DNA from: Clavaria fumosa
Lineage: Eukaryota; Basidiomycota; Agaricomycetes; Agaricales; Clavariaceae
Assembly (NCBI GenBank): GCA_951802425.1
Contig: OX637801.1
Span: 2,232,001 to 2,296,000 of the forward strand
DNA: 64,000 nt
Reading direction: 5' to 3'
This document shows, one piece after another, positions 11,075-24,547 of the stretch. The notes beneath the pieces were generated by a model. The model saw nothing but the letters and a program-made list of their open reading frames with translations. It made no database searches and had not been told where the DNA came from. The position numbers were made by a program, and so were the translations under genes. The first letter of the stretch is position 1. Each line of letters starts with the position of its first letter.

Positions 11075-14000
11075 TCACAGATGCGGGCTCCAGCCTAACA
11101 GACCAGTTCAATAAATGCGTAACAGGACCTGACAGATTTTCTACTCACCCGAGTAGATGAGTGCCAGATTTTCCACGTCTGTCGCTTCCGCGATGAGCTC
11201 GTTGACTGTATATTCGACACTGAGGGTCTTGTCGAGTTTGCGGGCCACCGAGGACAGCGCCCGGTCCGCGGCCTCCTCCGCCGTCCCGCTGTTCATGTCC
11301 AGCCCTATCTCGTGCAGGCGCGTCGCACCGCCGCCGCCGCCGCCGCCCCTGGCAGTGGTTGCGGTGGAGTGCGCTTTCCCTTTAGCCTCTACGTTCTGCA
11401 CTTTGTACACTTTGACTTCGCTGGCGGTCCTGTGGTGCGATATTTTTGTTTCATTTGGCCATGCTAAAGCTGTGGTGAGAATGGGAGAGGGACAGACCAT
11501 TGATGCAGCGGGTCGTGCCGGAATACTTCTAGAACGGTGAGAATGACGTCCGAGCCCTCGCGGAGCACGCGGAGGGTCTCTTCGGCGCAGCGCTGGAAGA
11601 CGCCCTGCGTCCCGGACGTCCCCATCCCGTCCACCATATCCCGCGTCATGCGGAAGGGGACGCGCTCCGGTACCGGTAGCAGCTTTCCCTGGCGCGATGA
11701 TTAGTTCGCTTACGGTCAGGTTGGGCGTGCGCTTACTTGATCGAAGGCAAAGCCAAAATCAATGTGGACAACTTGCCCAGTGCCATTGTCTAGCAGAATA
11801 TTAGAAGTGTGGCGATCGCCGATGCCCAAGATATGTCCGACGATAGAGGTGGTCGCGACACTGCGGGTATAGGTCAGGCGCATTGCGAACCAAGCAATCG
11901 GGTTCTTATGTCTCTCCGTGAAGTAGTGGCGCATGACTGGCTTGACCCTCTCGCACAGCCTTTTGTAGAGCGCAATGATGGGACCGTACGGGCCTTTCTT
12001 GTACTCATCCCGCTTCTCTTTCAGCTGTGCGACGACCGATTCACATTTAAGGTCTTGTGGCCGGTACCTGTTGTAAAAAGCGTGAAACCCCAATAGAAAT
12101 GAGAAGCTAAATGCGAGATAGTACAGGTGATGTGCCTTATGCAACCATGTCTGCAATACGGACGTGTTATTCACGAATTCAAGCATTCCTGCTTGAGCTG
12201 CGAGGGGAATGACTTTGTAAGTTCGGATATTAAGGCTGCGCCTCCTGGTTTCTCTGTCGCGGCGGAGCACAACGTTGACAAGGTCAAACACTTGCTCCAT
12301 CACAGCATCCTGACGTAGGTCGTCATCGCCTTCGCCTTTGAACTATCCCGAGCTGTGAGGCGCGACAGGTAGAGCAGTAAAATGATTCGTACCAATTGCT
12401 TGTATTTAATACCATCGCTGCCTACACAGCGGTTGATTTTTGGCAGGTTGATGCCACCAGCAGTGTCAAAATGGGCGTCGTAGTGATCGATCCAGACGCA
12501 GTCGTTGTATTGCATGGTGGGATCAAGTGGGGTATGTACTGTCAAGACAGGGACCCGCATAGCCCTAATTGTCAGAATTTGAAGGTTTTGGGGAATCTCA
12601 TGTCCCAACTTCCCTCTTTTAAGCCGCTTATCGTTCTTGATAGGAAACTTAGCCCATTCGAGACAGGCGTCACAAACGGTTTCGATGGCGCGAACGCGTT
12701 CGCCGTTGGTCGGGTCTTGACGAAGTTGGTCCAGTATATCACTCGCTGCAATTCCTCTTTCCGTCTGAGTCTTTGTAATGTCCAATCGAGAAGACTGGCG
12801 CCTTGGCTCAGTGGATTCCCTGGAGGGTCCATCTACTCGGAGGCAATAGACCTGATGGATACTGTGAAATGGGTGCTCTCGACACATGCGGATTATGAGA
12901 GCCTGCAGATTTTCCTGGCTCTTCTGCAACTGGGCTGTTTGAGACTGCAACAACCTAGCAGAGAGTTGATGTGCAAGGAAAACGAATTTTCTGGAAGCCA
13001 CACGATTGAGTGCATCACAGACCACGTCCTGAAGTTTTCCATCATCGAAATTTGCGAACCAGAGGGAACACAGTCGTATTGCAGCGTCATCATCAAATTC
13101 GTCGGAGGCTTCCAGACAACGAGCACACATGTCAATTGCCTGGATGAGGAATTTCTCTCGGGCTTCTTCGTGGAGGAGGTATAATTGTTTGTCCTCTTTC
13201 AGTTGGGCTTCAGCCTTCGTTTGATCAACATACATTTTTTGAAACGTGGGAGTTGTCCTGTCGAGCTTTTGGAGCTGAATTCCTCGGTCTCTGATCTGCT
13301 TTGTTTTCAGGTCCACGTAGACGTTCCATCTTTTGGCGTCTGGGGACTTGACGATGTGATTATATTGATGTTCAGCGAAGGTAGCACATTGGTGATAGAC
13401 AGAGGCGTAGGAGGTGCCCAACGAGGCAGACATTTCATGAGGGATGGCCGAGATTTGTTGAATTGCTGGTTCGAAGAAATTTTTGAGAATATCAGTGGGC
13501 TTCTCAAGGCAGGCTTCCGCGGTCCAAGAGCCCTAACACATGTCAATTGCGTGTACTAGGAGATATTGCAAAGATGCATACTAAACGAGCCAACATCATT
13601 GCCTTTTTCGTCGAATCAATGCCAGGTCCTGAGGACGCTTGCAGCACTAGGTCTTTGAGTGATTGAATTGCCGATTTTTGCTCGTTTTGTAACCATAAGA
13701 CATTAGCGAATTCCTGCGACACGTCAAATTTGGTTGTCCGGTCCAATTGTTGGGCCCGCACGATAGAGTTGAGGGCAATCTGTATCTGATCAGCATTCCG
13801 AGCAGCTTCCGAAAGTCGAACAAGACATTTCGTTTCAAGTTCGGCGAGCCCGAGGGCAAACGACGAGACCACTTGGTGATTCCGTTCTTCTTTCTGACGC
13901 GCAGATCGCACGAGAGACATCCGCGTGGCCATAATGCTCTCCAGGTCCGAAAACCTAGAAACCAGCCATCAAAGAAACGTTCTGATCATAGATGTCGCAC

Positions 14001-17000
14001 TCACTCAAAGTCGCAGGAGATACCAGTAAAATCCTCCCAATCGTTTAGATCAACACATTTCATGGCAAGACGATCTTGAGTCAAAGGCTGTCTCCACCGA
14101 CTTACTTGGCGAAGACACATCAAATTCTGAGTAACCTGACGGATTTCAGCCATGTTCTCCAGTCCAACTTCACGCAATCTCCCCATCTCAACCGAGAGTG
14201 CACGTCTGAGTATTAAATCGGCTCTAAGTTGGTCTCTCTCGCGATGCACTGCTCGGAGTGCCAGATAAAGCGAGTTTCGACGATCACCTTCCTCGGCATG
14301 ATCAGGCAAATCCCATGTCTCGGTGCGCCATCCCAGCCAATAGCTCATGCCAGACACACCGTTAGGAACTGAATGCTCTGCAAGCGAGGCTTCTTGAAGC
14401 GTACCGATGGCAAGGTGGTCAAAGCCGAAGGCATGGAAAGATTGCAGAAGTCCCTCTGCGGCTGCAGCGTTTGCCTTCTCTGCTTCAAGGGCGGCACCAT
14501 GAAACCTGAATGCCTTCTCCCACTGCTTCTCGTGATGGAAGCGCTTGAGTAGAAAGTGACGAAGGTCGTTGGATTGGATGCCATAGAATCCGTCCGGTTC
14601 ATCTATATGGCTGTAGATATCGAAGAGCATCTGTTCCACATCGGAATTCTCTCGCTGAGATGGGTCACTGTGCTCCGTGGCAAGTTCAAGGAAAAGTAGG
14701 GCGGTAGTAAATGCGCCGCAAAAAACGGCAGCCTTAGCCAGCAGCGAGAAGTCGATGTCCAACCATTTGTCATAAGCCAAAGCATCATGAGCGCCATCAG
14801 GCTGAAAATTGCGGAGGTGAAGGACTATATCGACCACACATCGCAGTCGCGCGACGGGCTTTGGATCAATATGCAGAATGGACGTGAGGTATTGGGATAG
14901 TAGATTTCGCACTGGCCTTCCCGATTTCCTATTCTCAGCGGCTTCAGCATGTAAGAGGGTGTGAATAAGAACAGGTAACATTTGCTCCGCGAGGATGATG
15001 TCGGATTGCAACAGCGGCGTCAGCTGTGCGTAGAAAAGATTGGATGTGGAAAGGACATCACTGAGTAACGCAGCGAAACTAGATACCCATTCTGGGAACT
15101 CCGTTAATGTCGAGAAAACATCCAACTGGATGAGTTCCATCAAGTCACGATTTGGGTTGCTTCGTGGGATACGAGGGAAAGCCCGCAAGAATTCCAGCTC
15201 ATCACGATATTCTGGTTGCTCGAGATCAAAGATAGTCCAATCTGAGGATGACACGAGAAAGCGGAGCGTGCGGTAGGCGGTATGAACCTGAGCTAATGAG
15301 CTGCAATGCAACATGTCCAGCAGAGATGACACGATAGAGTGCTCAGGCGAGATGGTGTCTTTATGTCCAGATGTCTCCCTGTAGCCAGACATACGCTTAT
15401 GTCCACGGCGATGTCGGTCTCGTACAGATTGCCCCAGATGCTGTTCTGTTCCAAAGCCATCGATACGACCTTTGTTCAAGACTAGCAAATTGGTAAATGC
15501 GTCTATATCCAAATCTTGCAGCTGCTCTGCAGGGGGAATGCATGCCTTGAGGCGCCAGAAGTCCGTCGCAGAGAACTGTTGCTGAGGGTAATCCCGACTT
15601 ATTGCGTGGTCTTGTAACCGCCGTACGAGTCGAAATTTGGAGGACGAGATGCGATGCTCACCAAGAAGGGCAGACAGCGTTTCAGATGTTATATCCTCGT
15701 GGATCTGGGTCAATTCAGGGGATGGTTGGTGTGGCCACGCGGGAAGTGCCTTCGAAACCTGGCCCCGTAGCTTGTGTACTCGACACAAATTGACAGCTTG
15801 AAGATCTATCCATCGCAATAGATCGTGGCCGAGAGCCGAAGTAGGCGTGTCATTGGATCGTGCATGATCATGCGCCGCGCAGGATATCCGAATTAAAATG
15901 TCAGGGAAGCGAGAATCCTTCCGCTCGTTCATCCGATAGCGGACGAAGGACCATTCCAGGACTGACTGTGCTGCCCGTGCGAGGTCAGACTGTATGAGTA
16001 ATGACGAAGCCCCTTGGATGAGTGTATGCAGGAGTGTTGAATCAGTGAAGTCGGTGCGACAATATGCGACCCAGAGACAAAGAGCATTCATCATTCGAAT
16101 CTGCTCGTTGACGAGAGGTGAACGCTGAATGTCAGCGAGAAGTTCGTGCAGAACATGATATGCAATTGCATGCATTTTTGTGCGTATGCTTGGTCTCCAT
16201 TGAAAGAGCCATTCAAGAGCTCGCAGTACAGTGTCAACAGGGAATGCTGGAAGGTTGGGTTCGTGGGTGAGAAAATCGCATGTTCGCCGATGCCGAGTCA
16301 ATTCCAGGAATGCACGAGATGCTTCGCCCGAATCGTCAACGGAACGCAGTGCCCGAATAATAGGACCTTCGCCCGACGTGTTGTAGTCACTCAACGAGCG
16401 GAGGATGGCTGCGACAACTCCATCTACATTTTGGTTGAACAGATCGTCAAAGTCACTCAATTCTGCGATGGATGTTGTCTTGTCGCGTAAAACGCCCTCT
16501 AGCAGGCCCACGATACCCAAGCTTGGTTTGTGGATATCCTCATCAATGCAGGAGACGATTTGAATGCCTATGATATCCCCAAAGCATTCGCGGAGGCCAT
16601 CGGCGATAGACTTGTGCACTGCTCGGCAGTGGTTGGCGAATAATTTTTTGCCGTGGGCCATAGCGTCAGCGTTGGGGCCTGTTGCCAGCACATTAGTAGG
16701 CGTGAAGGCGCGGAACGTCTTTTCGGCACAGTCCCTGCGATCCTCGTATCCGAGCACATGCGGAGGAAATTGTAAGAAGTCATGACCAGCTTGCCGGATT
16801 GAGTATGCAATTTGTGAAGCATATACGTCAAAAAGCGTCGATGGCGCCAGTCCCATCCTCTCGGATACCCCATGAACAATACTAATGACATGCCGATGAT
16901 AAATTTGACCATCACGATGTAGACAGGCTTCCAGAAGATGCCAGTAGGGACCACGCCGCACCGCGGAGCTCACGACCATGATATTACCCAATGCGAGCAT

Positions 17001-20000
17001 GCGAGTCAGCATGAGCTCGAACCTGGATAGGTCAAGCCTTCAACAGCAAGATTGAAAACAAGTTCACTCACTGATTAATTTCCTTAGTTAGATGGTCCAA
17101 GATGTTTGAATACAGCACCATAATGTCAACTTGCGACGATTGAGAATTTGAGATTAACCGTGCGTTGACGATCGCGGCGCGAAATCGGACTCGAATATCA
17201 ACGTCAGCTCCGAGTTGTGGAAGCAAACCAGAAGGCAGAAGGGCTGAGAAGGATTCGTCGCCTTCCGGGCTAGAACCCTCTTCCGCTCTCCAAAATCGCT
17301 GTTCAGGGTCATGGGAAAGGAGATCATCGAAAAAGGTAGCGATAGCATCGCGAATCTTCCAGGAACGAGCAAGCTTCTTCTTGACTAAGTGCGACAGCCA
17401 TTTAAGCAGGGGCAAGATATCCTTAGCAAGACCACCAGTCCCAGTATTCTCCTGCAGCCAATAGCGGAGTGTCGACTGTAGAAAATATATAAGCAAAAGA
17501 AGGGCCCTCTCGCTTCTATCATAGGTGTAATTGTCGTGAACTAGAGATTGGATCTTCGCCAAGAAATCCCCCAGATTGCTAGGACTCAGATGCAAAATTC
17601 CTTGCCGCACTTTGCCGAAGAATACGGGGGCAATAAGAAAGAAATGTTCGTAAGGACAGTTTAGCACTAGTTGTGTGAGTTCTCTGTCACGAGTTGGTTC
17701 ACCGGAAGAGGTCTCCAAAAGCGGACCTGTAGTCAAAAAAGAGACACATATATCCATGACATAGCAGGTCGCACTAGCATTGAGGACCCTAGGAGCTTCC
17801 ATGGCAGCTGCAGCCGTTCCGAAACTCTCGTTGTAGCCAACACCCATGAGGGTTGCACTGCCCGTTTCGCCAGCAACGCGTCGGAGAATATTTTTGAGCG
17901 CCGGAAGGATAGACTGGAAGGTCTTTTGAAGCTAACGTATGTGGAATTTGAGCGATCGAGTCATGAGGTGCACAAGAAAACATACATCTATATCCTGCCA
18001 GACGGTTCGTTGAAACTTTCGCCGCCATTGCTGAGCTTCGTCGCGTTGACTCTCCACAGCCGATCTGAGCGAAGTGAGAGTCTCGGATCTGATACCACTC
18101 CCAACGTCCGGCGGGAGCATTGCTACCCAGGTGTAGACATCACCGATCTCTCGTTCGATGGCAGTCAGTGGATCTAGTCCAAGCAGAACCAGGGCTTGCT
18201 CTTCAATTGTCCACTTCGAGTTGATGAGCAATGGTTGAACCGCTAACAACAGTGCTCCCGCAGCCTGCATAACGCGTTTAGTGGACCGAGTACCGTTGAG
18301 GACGAGGAGGGACTCGAAGGAGAAGGCAAGAATCGCCATATCGACCGACCGACGGGCCCTTTCTGCGGTGCACTTGTGAGCACTTAATCCATGCGCTGCA
18401 TCCCACTCTGATATGAGTGCCTCCAGAGAATGAAGAATGAATGCTGAAACTTTGCGCTCGCGACCGACGGGCTCTACAAGAACAGCTACGCTTGTTGCGT
18501 TGCGTTCGGTGTCTGAAGAACACTTGTAGCGTGCCACTGCCTCATCGATGCGGGGAGATCGTTGGAATGAAGGAAGACGTGCATGGAGCAGAAATTCGCG
18601 TATGACTGCTGTTCCCTTCTCCTCGACCAAGGTATCAGTGATTGGACACTCTGGTAATAAAACTCTGCAGATAAGATCGCTCCTCTTGGAAAAGCCACAT
18701 ATTGCTTCGAGCAGAACCAGCATGTCTGCGACATTATGCAATGCCATCTTTGATTGGCCAGCGCGCTCGCTCTCAATTCGCCAGCTGCCCATCAGCCAGC
18801 TAAGGACTTTCTCCTCCAGCCGCATTCGATACAGCCTCACATCTTGACTCGCCACGGCGAGGCATTTGGCAAAGAATGCGCACACAGAATCGTAAGGGAA
18901 TGAGGGACCCTGAACGTCGACATCCTTCGATAAGCTTTCGATCTCGACCAACACTCGGGATGAAGTGAGCAAGCGCTTCGCATGCAAGAGAAGCACAAAC
19001 GCTGCGTGGCAAGCCGCACGACAGACCATAGGGACATTCGCACGTCGTATCGAGTGCGTCCAAATTGGGTCCCACGTGATAGCATCGCGGCTCCTGCCAT
19101 TGCTGAGGCTTTGCGATTGCGTATTCTGGGTAAAGGTGGTCGGACCTGGTGAGCCATCCATATTGGCAATGGCAGCGAGACATAGAAATGTCCAAGACTG
19201 TACTACTCCGTCTTCAGATGAGACGAATTGCAGAAGAGTGTTGATGATGTCCTGCTGAATGGCATCGTGCAAGATAGACCAGTGTCTGTCAACGAAGAAG
19301 AGAAGTATTTGAAGGTGGTAAGCACGAATGTTCTGTTTAGTCTGTCTCTCGATAGAAGAGAGTAGGGTGATAACTGGATTCTCTAGACGGCGGACACGCT
19401 TTCCTTCGCCAGTGTCCATCTCAGAATGGACTGACTCAGACAATACGAATAGCTATAGCCAATAAGCAAAACGATTCGCATCAACGAATTCGCAACGAAC
19501 CTTCTCCGTACAATCAGCTTGTAATTCCAAAATAGCCCAGGCAAGCGCTTGCCCGGAATCGAATTGCCATCCTGCCCTAAAAGTGCGCGCCACAAAAGGC
19601 CTACCACATTCAGGATCTCCATCCCACACTCTCAGGAAACCAATCTCAAGCCTGAGAGACTCCAAGGATAGCCTGTCGATACCCCATCTGTTCATAGCTT
19701 CACTATCTAGGAGATGCCAGAGTCTTGAGACTCCATCCTTCCAGGCATCGCTTGAATGTTCCTCTGAGGTCAAGAAAGAGAAAAGAGTCCGCAAGACGGG
19801 TACAAGAGCCTCTTTAGTCCACCGCGACTTCGCCCCTGTTCCCCAAAGATCAACCATGCTGGACCACACATGCCGAGCGAATTTCTCTACATCATGTCTT
19901 TTATTCAAAGCGAGGTGCGAGAGTGTCGCCGACACAGAAAGCAGATAATCACGGTGAAGCGAAGTTTCCGTGGGGTAGAGGGATAAGAACCGTTGGAGAC

Positions 20001-20887
20001 GGATCAACACAGCAGAAGCGAGATACGGATGCTCTGGGGAGAGCAGCGGCGCAGTTTGGGATTTAACCAGGACAAGAATAATGGCCGCAAATTCGACTTG
20101 TTCGTTGGAGGCTGCATGAGGAACTTTTTGCCTCCGTCTGGCAGATGGAACGCGTAACGGAGTTGATTGCGGTGAGGAAGGGGAGGTCCCTCGTCTGCGC
20201 TTCCTGCTCTTAGCCGCAAGAGATGTCGAGGGAATATTATCGTTATTTGCATCGTAATCTTGGAACTCGTCATCCGAACCAGTCTGGCCATCAAAAAGGC
20301 TATCCTCCATCTCAATGTCGTTGTCGTCCAATCTACTCCTGAGTGGATCGCACAATAGCACATTGAATGCAAGCTCGAGGATGGTAACCCAGTTGTCATC
20401 ATCCAGATGGTCCATGTGCGGTTGAAAACTGAGAATAGTATTTAGAGCCTTGGCGTAGTCTAGAGCGACCGGCGCATAGAGGTCACCACGATGGACAATC
20501 ATGCTCAAGAGCTGAGCCAAAAGAGCTTTGACCACCTGCATAATTTGGTGAATCAGTCGAGTGTCCAATTCTGAGGATGTCCGAACACACCTTCTTGTTC
20601 AGACGATTGACGACTCTTTCGGTCAGCCAGCGGACAGTAGAAGCTGCTGCTCTGAGTCTACGCTCCGCTACATCACTTGGTTTCTTGTCGTATAAGGCTT
20701 TCTCAGCCGCCACAGCCTCGAAAAGCCGTTGAAAAATGACAAGCCATGTTTTACAACTCCCATCCGAGTCGACTCGCCCCAAGGCACGGTCCTGACTGAA
20801 CGTGTCGCGTAGAGCTGTGATACCTTCTTGACGTTCTTTTATTTTATCGCTCGAAAGCTGAGCTAAAACAGACTTTAGATTACTCAT
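11075..20887 (-). CDS. TEL1: TEL1/ATM checkpoint kinase (PIKK family)
   Basis: DNA double-strand-break checkpoint and telomere-length kinase. Twelve exons: 20887-20591, 20535-19501, 19452-17986, 17931-17072, 17022-14005, 13954-13582, 13532-12393, 12342-12125, 12067-11737, 11688-11498, 11429-11149 and 11094-11075. They total 9,231 nt (3,076 residues) with consistent phases. The N-terminus carries a TAN-like motif (VLAQLSSDKIKERQEGITAL). Helical repeats follow, then a FAT region (SWTAEACLEKPTDIL), then the PI3K-like kinase: FKGEGDDDLRQDAVMEQVF, catalytic loop GHILGIGDRHTSNIL, and HIDFGFAFDQ. LTRD-like MTRDMVDGMG(T)SG and DPLHQW match ATM/Tel1 rather than ATR. The FATC domain ends IYSGWSPHL, its last six residues coming from a 20-nt exon. 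One 57-nt kinase-domain intron (12068-12124) is in frame and stop-free. The gene appears complete. Confidence 0.95.
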
Positions 20888-20976
20888 TTGAAGCTAAGCG
20901 CAGAGAATTGGCAGTAGGATGGAGACAGCATTGAGGAGTACAAAGGGAGGAACACAATAACGCTGCCATGAAAGGG

Positions 20977-20982
20977 ACGCGT
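20977..20982. promoter_or_regulatory. ACGCGT box (MCB-like) upstream of TEL1
   Basis: Exact ACGCGT, 90 bp upstream of the TEL1 ATG. AC GCGT is the binding site of MBF, which drives G1/S genes in yeasts. Function here is inferred from sequence only. Confidence 0.35.
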
Positions 20983-21445
20983 AGGGCGCGTGCAAGATTT
21001 GGAACTCCGACAGGTCTCGTGACTTTCGTCGTTTCTCATCTTCGTTTCCAACGTTTAACTTAACCTTCTAGTCAATCTCAATGCATTGTCCGTACTGTAT
21101 CCACTTTTCCTTCTCTTGATGCTTTTTTCTTTTTTTTCCTGCTCGTTGAAATGCCTCCGTCTGCCCGAGGCGTGCTATATGTCTCCACGCTGCCTTGGTT
21201 CTGGTGATGGCGAATAGCAAGCTAGGTGCTAGGTGACTAACAAACGAGGACGTCCAATGTGAATGTCTCTCAACGATCATCGCTACCTCACATGGTCTGT
21301 ACCGGTACCTCTTACTCTTCCTAATACAATGTCAGATGTGAGCCTTGTTAGCGAACTGGTTTGACAAGACAAAAAATTGTAGAATCACCGCCATCACCGC
21401 CATCACGCGACTATGCGTTGTCGCGCACAAACAACCGTCAATTGA

Positions 21446-21451
21446 ACGCGT
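21446..21451. promoter_or_regulatory. ACGCGT box (MCB-like) upstream of PIF1
   Basis: Exact ACGCGT 32 bp upstream of the PIF1 ATG. It may lie within the transcript leader, which weakens the regulatory reading. Confidence 0.3.
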
Positions 21452-21482
21452 CAAAGACGACCACGCGCCTCTCTGTTCGGAC

Positions 21483-23779
21483 ATGGCCTCAGAAACTAGA
21501 AAACCACAGTCTGGTCTCAAGACCATCAAGCGTGACTGGTCGTTGCCTTCTGAACGCAGCGATGTCGAACTCATTCCATGGGAGCCAAGCCCACCACAAC
21601 CAAAGAGATCGCTCACGGTGGTCGAGCGGCGACTAAAGGACATTCAAGACGCGTTGGCAGGAAAACCAGCCCCAAAAGTTGCCGTTAACGCGTCTTCCGT
21701 CATAGGCAACAAACGTCCGCCGCCGTCTGCTTTGTCTGATGGAACTACCGCCAAACGCCGTTCAACCACACTCCAAGACACAGCTAACCCGGCGCCCAAA
21801 CCGCACGTGCTCACTTCCTCTACGAAATGGTCTTCAACACCTTCCCATCCTGCCAGTCGGAACCCGCTTTCTTCTTCTATTGCTGCTATCATGACCTCGA
21901 CAGATGCTAAGCCTACAAGTAAAGTATCCGACAAGTCTGCCACCATGTTTCTCAGCCAGGAGCAGACCCAGATCAAGAAACTAGTTGAAGAAGGACACAG
22001 TGTATTCTACACAGGAAGTGCAGGTTCGTGCCGCTGATTTGTCTCCTTGTACAACCTTCCAATGGAACTCTTTAGGAACGGGCAAGTCAGTTCTACTACG
22101 AGAGATCATCAAGTCTCTTCGGAGAAAATATGTGCGATCCTCGGATGCCGTTGCAATTACTGCCTCAACCGGTTAGAACAAGTCCAAAACGTGCTTTGGT
22201 CCTGTTTCATGTGCATTTATTCAGGTATTGCCGCATGCAATATCGGCGGAGTCACTATTCACTCCTTTGCGGGTATTGGCCTCGGTATCGAGTCCGCAGA
22301 ACAGCTCGCGCAGAAAGTGAATAGGAACAAGAAGGCGAGCGCCAGGTGGCTACGTACTAAAGTCCTCATCATCGACGAAAGTACGCGCCTCCTTGAAATA
22401 CTCGCGATTAGCCCATAACACATCTCAGTTTCCATGGTCGACGGTGATCTCTTTGATAAGCTCTCGCGAGTTGGGAGCAGCGTGAGGAAAAAGGACGCAC
22501 CTTTTGGTGGTATTCAGGTCTGTTTTTTCCGTTCTCGTCATGAACTCGGTTAACGAACTCAAAACCAGGTCGTTGTCACTGGTGACTTCTTCCAACTGCC
22601 GCCTGTGACAAAAGGCAATGCACAAGTGAAGTTTGCGTTCGAGGCAGCCATGTGGAATCAAAGCATTAAAAGGACGTTCAATCTGACGAAAGTGTTCAGG
22701 CAAAGTGATCAAGGTTTGACTCTCCGCACATACTTTTTGTATGCTCGCCTGACGCAAATCTTAAAGAATTTGTTGATATGCTAAACGAGATGAGATTTGG
22801 AAGGTTATCCTCCAAGTCGATCATCAAATTCAAATCGCTCTCCCGGGAAATAATCTATGACGATGGCTTGGGCGCCACTGAGTTGTACGTACGGCCTTCG
22901 CCTCACTTCGAATCTAACAGGTAACCGCAGGTTCCCTCGCCGCGAGGACGTCGACCGATCAAATAGTACGCGATTGCGTAGCCTGCAGGCCCAGGAAATA
23001 ATATACAAGTCCAAAGACGCCGGGCTGATCAGAGACCTCGACCAGCGGGCGAAGATCCTCGCCAACTTCATGGCCCAAGAAACGCTCGCTCTCCGCGTCG
23101 ACGCGCAAGTCATGCTCATCAAAAACGCCGAAGACATGTCGCTGGTGAACGGCAGCGTCGGGAGAATTATCAGATTTTGCCAAGCCGACGTTTATAACAC
23201 TGAGCTGGACGATGTGCCATATCAGGAAGGTGCCAAAACTATTGGCGCGCCCACTGTTTCTCAGGCTGGCGGTGCCTTGTACCCAGTGGTTGAGTTTTCG
23301 GTAGGGAAGTTGGGCAAAAGAACGGTCTTGGTCAAGCCGGAGTCTTGGAAAGTTGAGCTTCCCAATGGCGAAGTCCAAGCTAGTAGAACACAAGTGAGGA
23401 ACACCTTTGCTACTGATTATCTCAATTGCCGACGTCGCAACTTCACAGTTGCCACTCATCTTGTCCTGGGCTATGTCTATTCATAAATCCCAGGGCCAAA
23501 CTCTCAATCGGGTCAAAGTCGACTTGGCGAAAGTCTTTGAAAAAGGTCAGAGGAACACAGCGGCGATATCTTCAGTTCGCTGATCCAGCGTGATATTCCA
23601 GGACAAGCATACGTTGCACTTTCCCGTGCCACTTCTCTCGATGGGCTGCAGATTCTCAATTTTGACCCGAATAAGGTACCCAACCTTCCTCTTTCTAATT
23701 ATAATAATAAACCCAGGCACTCTAGGTTAAAGCCCATCCCAAGGTAGTAGAATGGAGCAAGACCCTGGAGGTCATCTGA
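21483..23779 (+). CDS. PIF1: PIF1 family 5'-3' DNA helicase
   Basis: ATP-dependent helicase that removes telomerase, unwinds G-quadruplexes and supports break-induced replication; family members act in nucleus and mitochondria. Exons 21483-22023, 22076-22171, 22225-22380, 22429-22517, 22569-22713, 22767-22884, 22931-23393, 23449-23545, 23602-23675 and 23726-23779 give 610 residues. After a disordered N-terminus of about 155 residues come Walker A (GSAGTGKS), [14 protein letters not shown], Walker B (LIIDEISMVDG), [36 protein letters not shown], and the C-terminal motifs [10 protein letters not shown] and [14 protein letters not shown]. It is intron-rich and lacks a Rep domain, so it is a host gene, not a Helitron. 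The ATG at 21483 is the first in frame. Confidence 0.94.
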
Positions 23780-24547
23780 CGAGTAGAAAATACTTCCTCC
23801 GCCTTCGTTACATTATTCTTTTTGTAAGGATCCGCGTAAGCAACTACACGGGCGAATCAGTCACCTTACTGTTGCAACAGAAGATGGCGCTATATATGAG
23901 CGTTCGCCATCAACGCCACGATTATTGTCAGATGGACCGCACCATTACGACCATACCGTTATACGTCATCTATACTACAATTTAACATTGATCAGGTGAC
24001 ACAAGACAAAAGCACGTGATACAAAGACAAACTGCAAACCTCAAATCAGCCGCTGTTATCACACAGAGGCGGGGCCCCCCGAGCGTAGCGAGGGTGGGAG
24101 GATCCAGATAACTGTACATAGCATATGGTCAACTGCAAATTTGCCCAGCCGTAGCGTAGCACGGGTTAACTGCTAGTACGATACAAAATATCATAGTCTA
24201 ACGAACAAAGGATGTCGAGCGGATGGAAACTTCATTATAGATTAGTATCCCTTTTCGAAGTGTATGGTCCCGCGCAACTTGAATGCCGAATGGACTTGCC
24301 GAACTCGACTGGCAGTACAGTATTGTAAATGTAACCACGTTTTTCACACCGTCCATTCCAACACGAAACAAAAACCAAAAAAGATTCAATCTCGCCGCGC
24401 GTAGACTAGCCATGCTTCGCCCCAGTCTCAGCAAATCTGAAAAATGTCAAATTCGATACAAGGCACGCCAAGGCACCGTTAGGCCTGCGACATAGCCACA
24501 GATTAGATTCGATCACCAATCGAGTCCAGACCCTTTATATATATAAT
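23780..24547. other. intergenic region between PIF1 and the RBR ligase gene
   Basis: Convergent 3' flanks with no supported gene. It contains two GC-rich motifs at about 24068-24095 and 24147-24173 that share a GCGTAGCG core, and a TATA-rich stretch near 24535. Confidence 0.5.

Larger units (their letters stand above)
20888..21482. promoter_or_regulatory. shared divergent upstream region of TEL1 and PIF1
   Basis: 595 bp separate the two start codons, with no supported coding exon. It must hold both promoters. ACGCGT occurs once close to each start. Confidence 0.6.

Noticed and set aside
11075..20887. ATR/Rad3 rather than ATM/Tel1
   Set aside because: The TAN-like N-terminus and the MTRDMVDGMG segment fit Tel1/ATM.
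21483..23779. PIF1-like gene as part of a Helitron transposon
   Set aside because: It has nine spliced introns, no Rep/HUH domain and a canonical host PIF1 layout.
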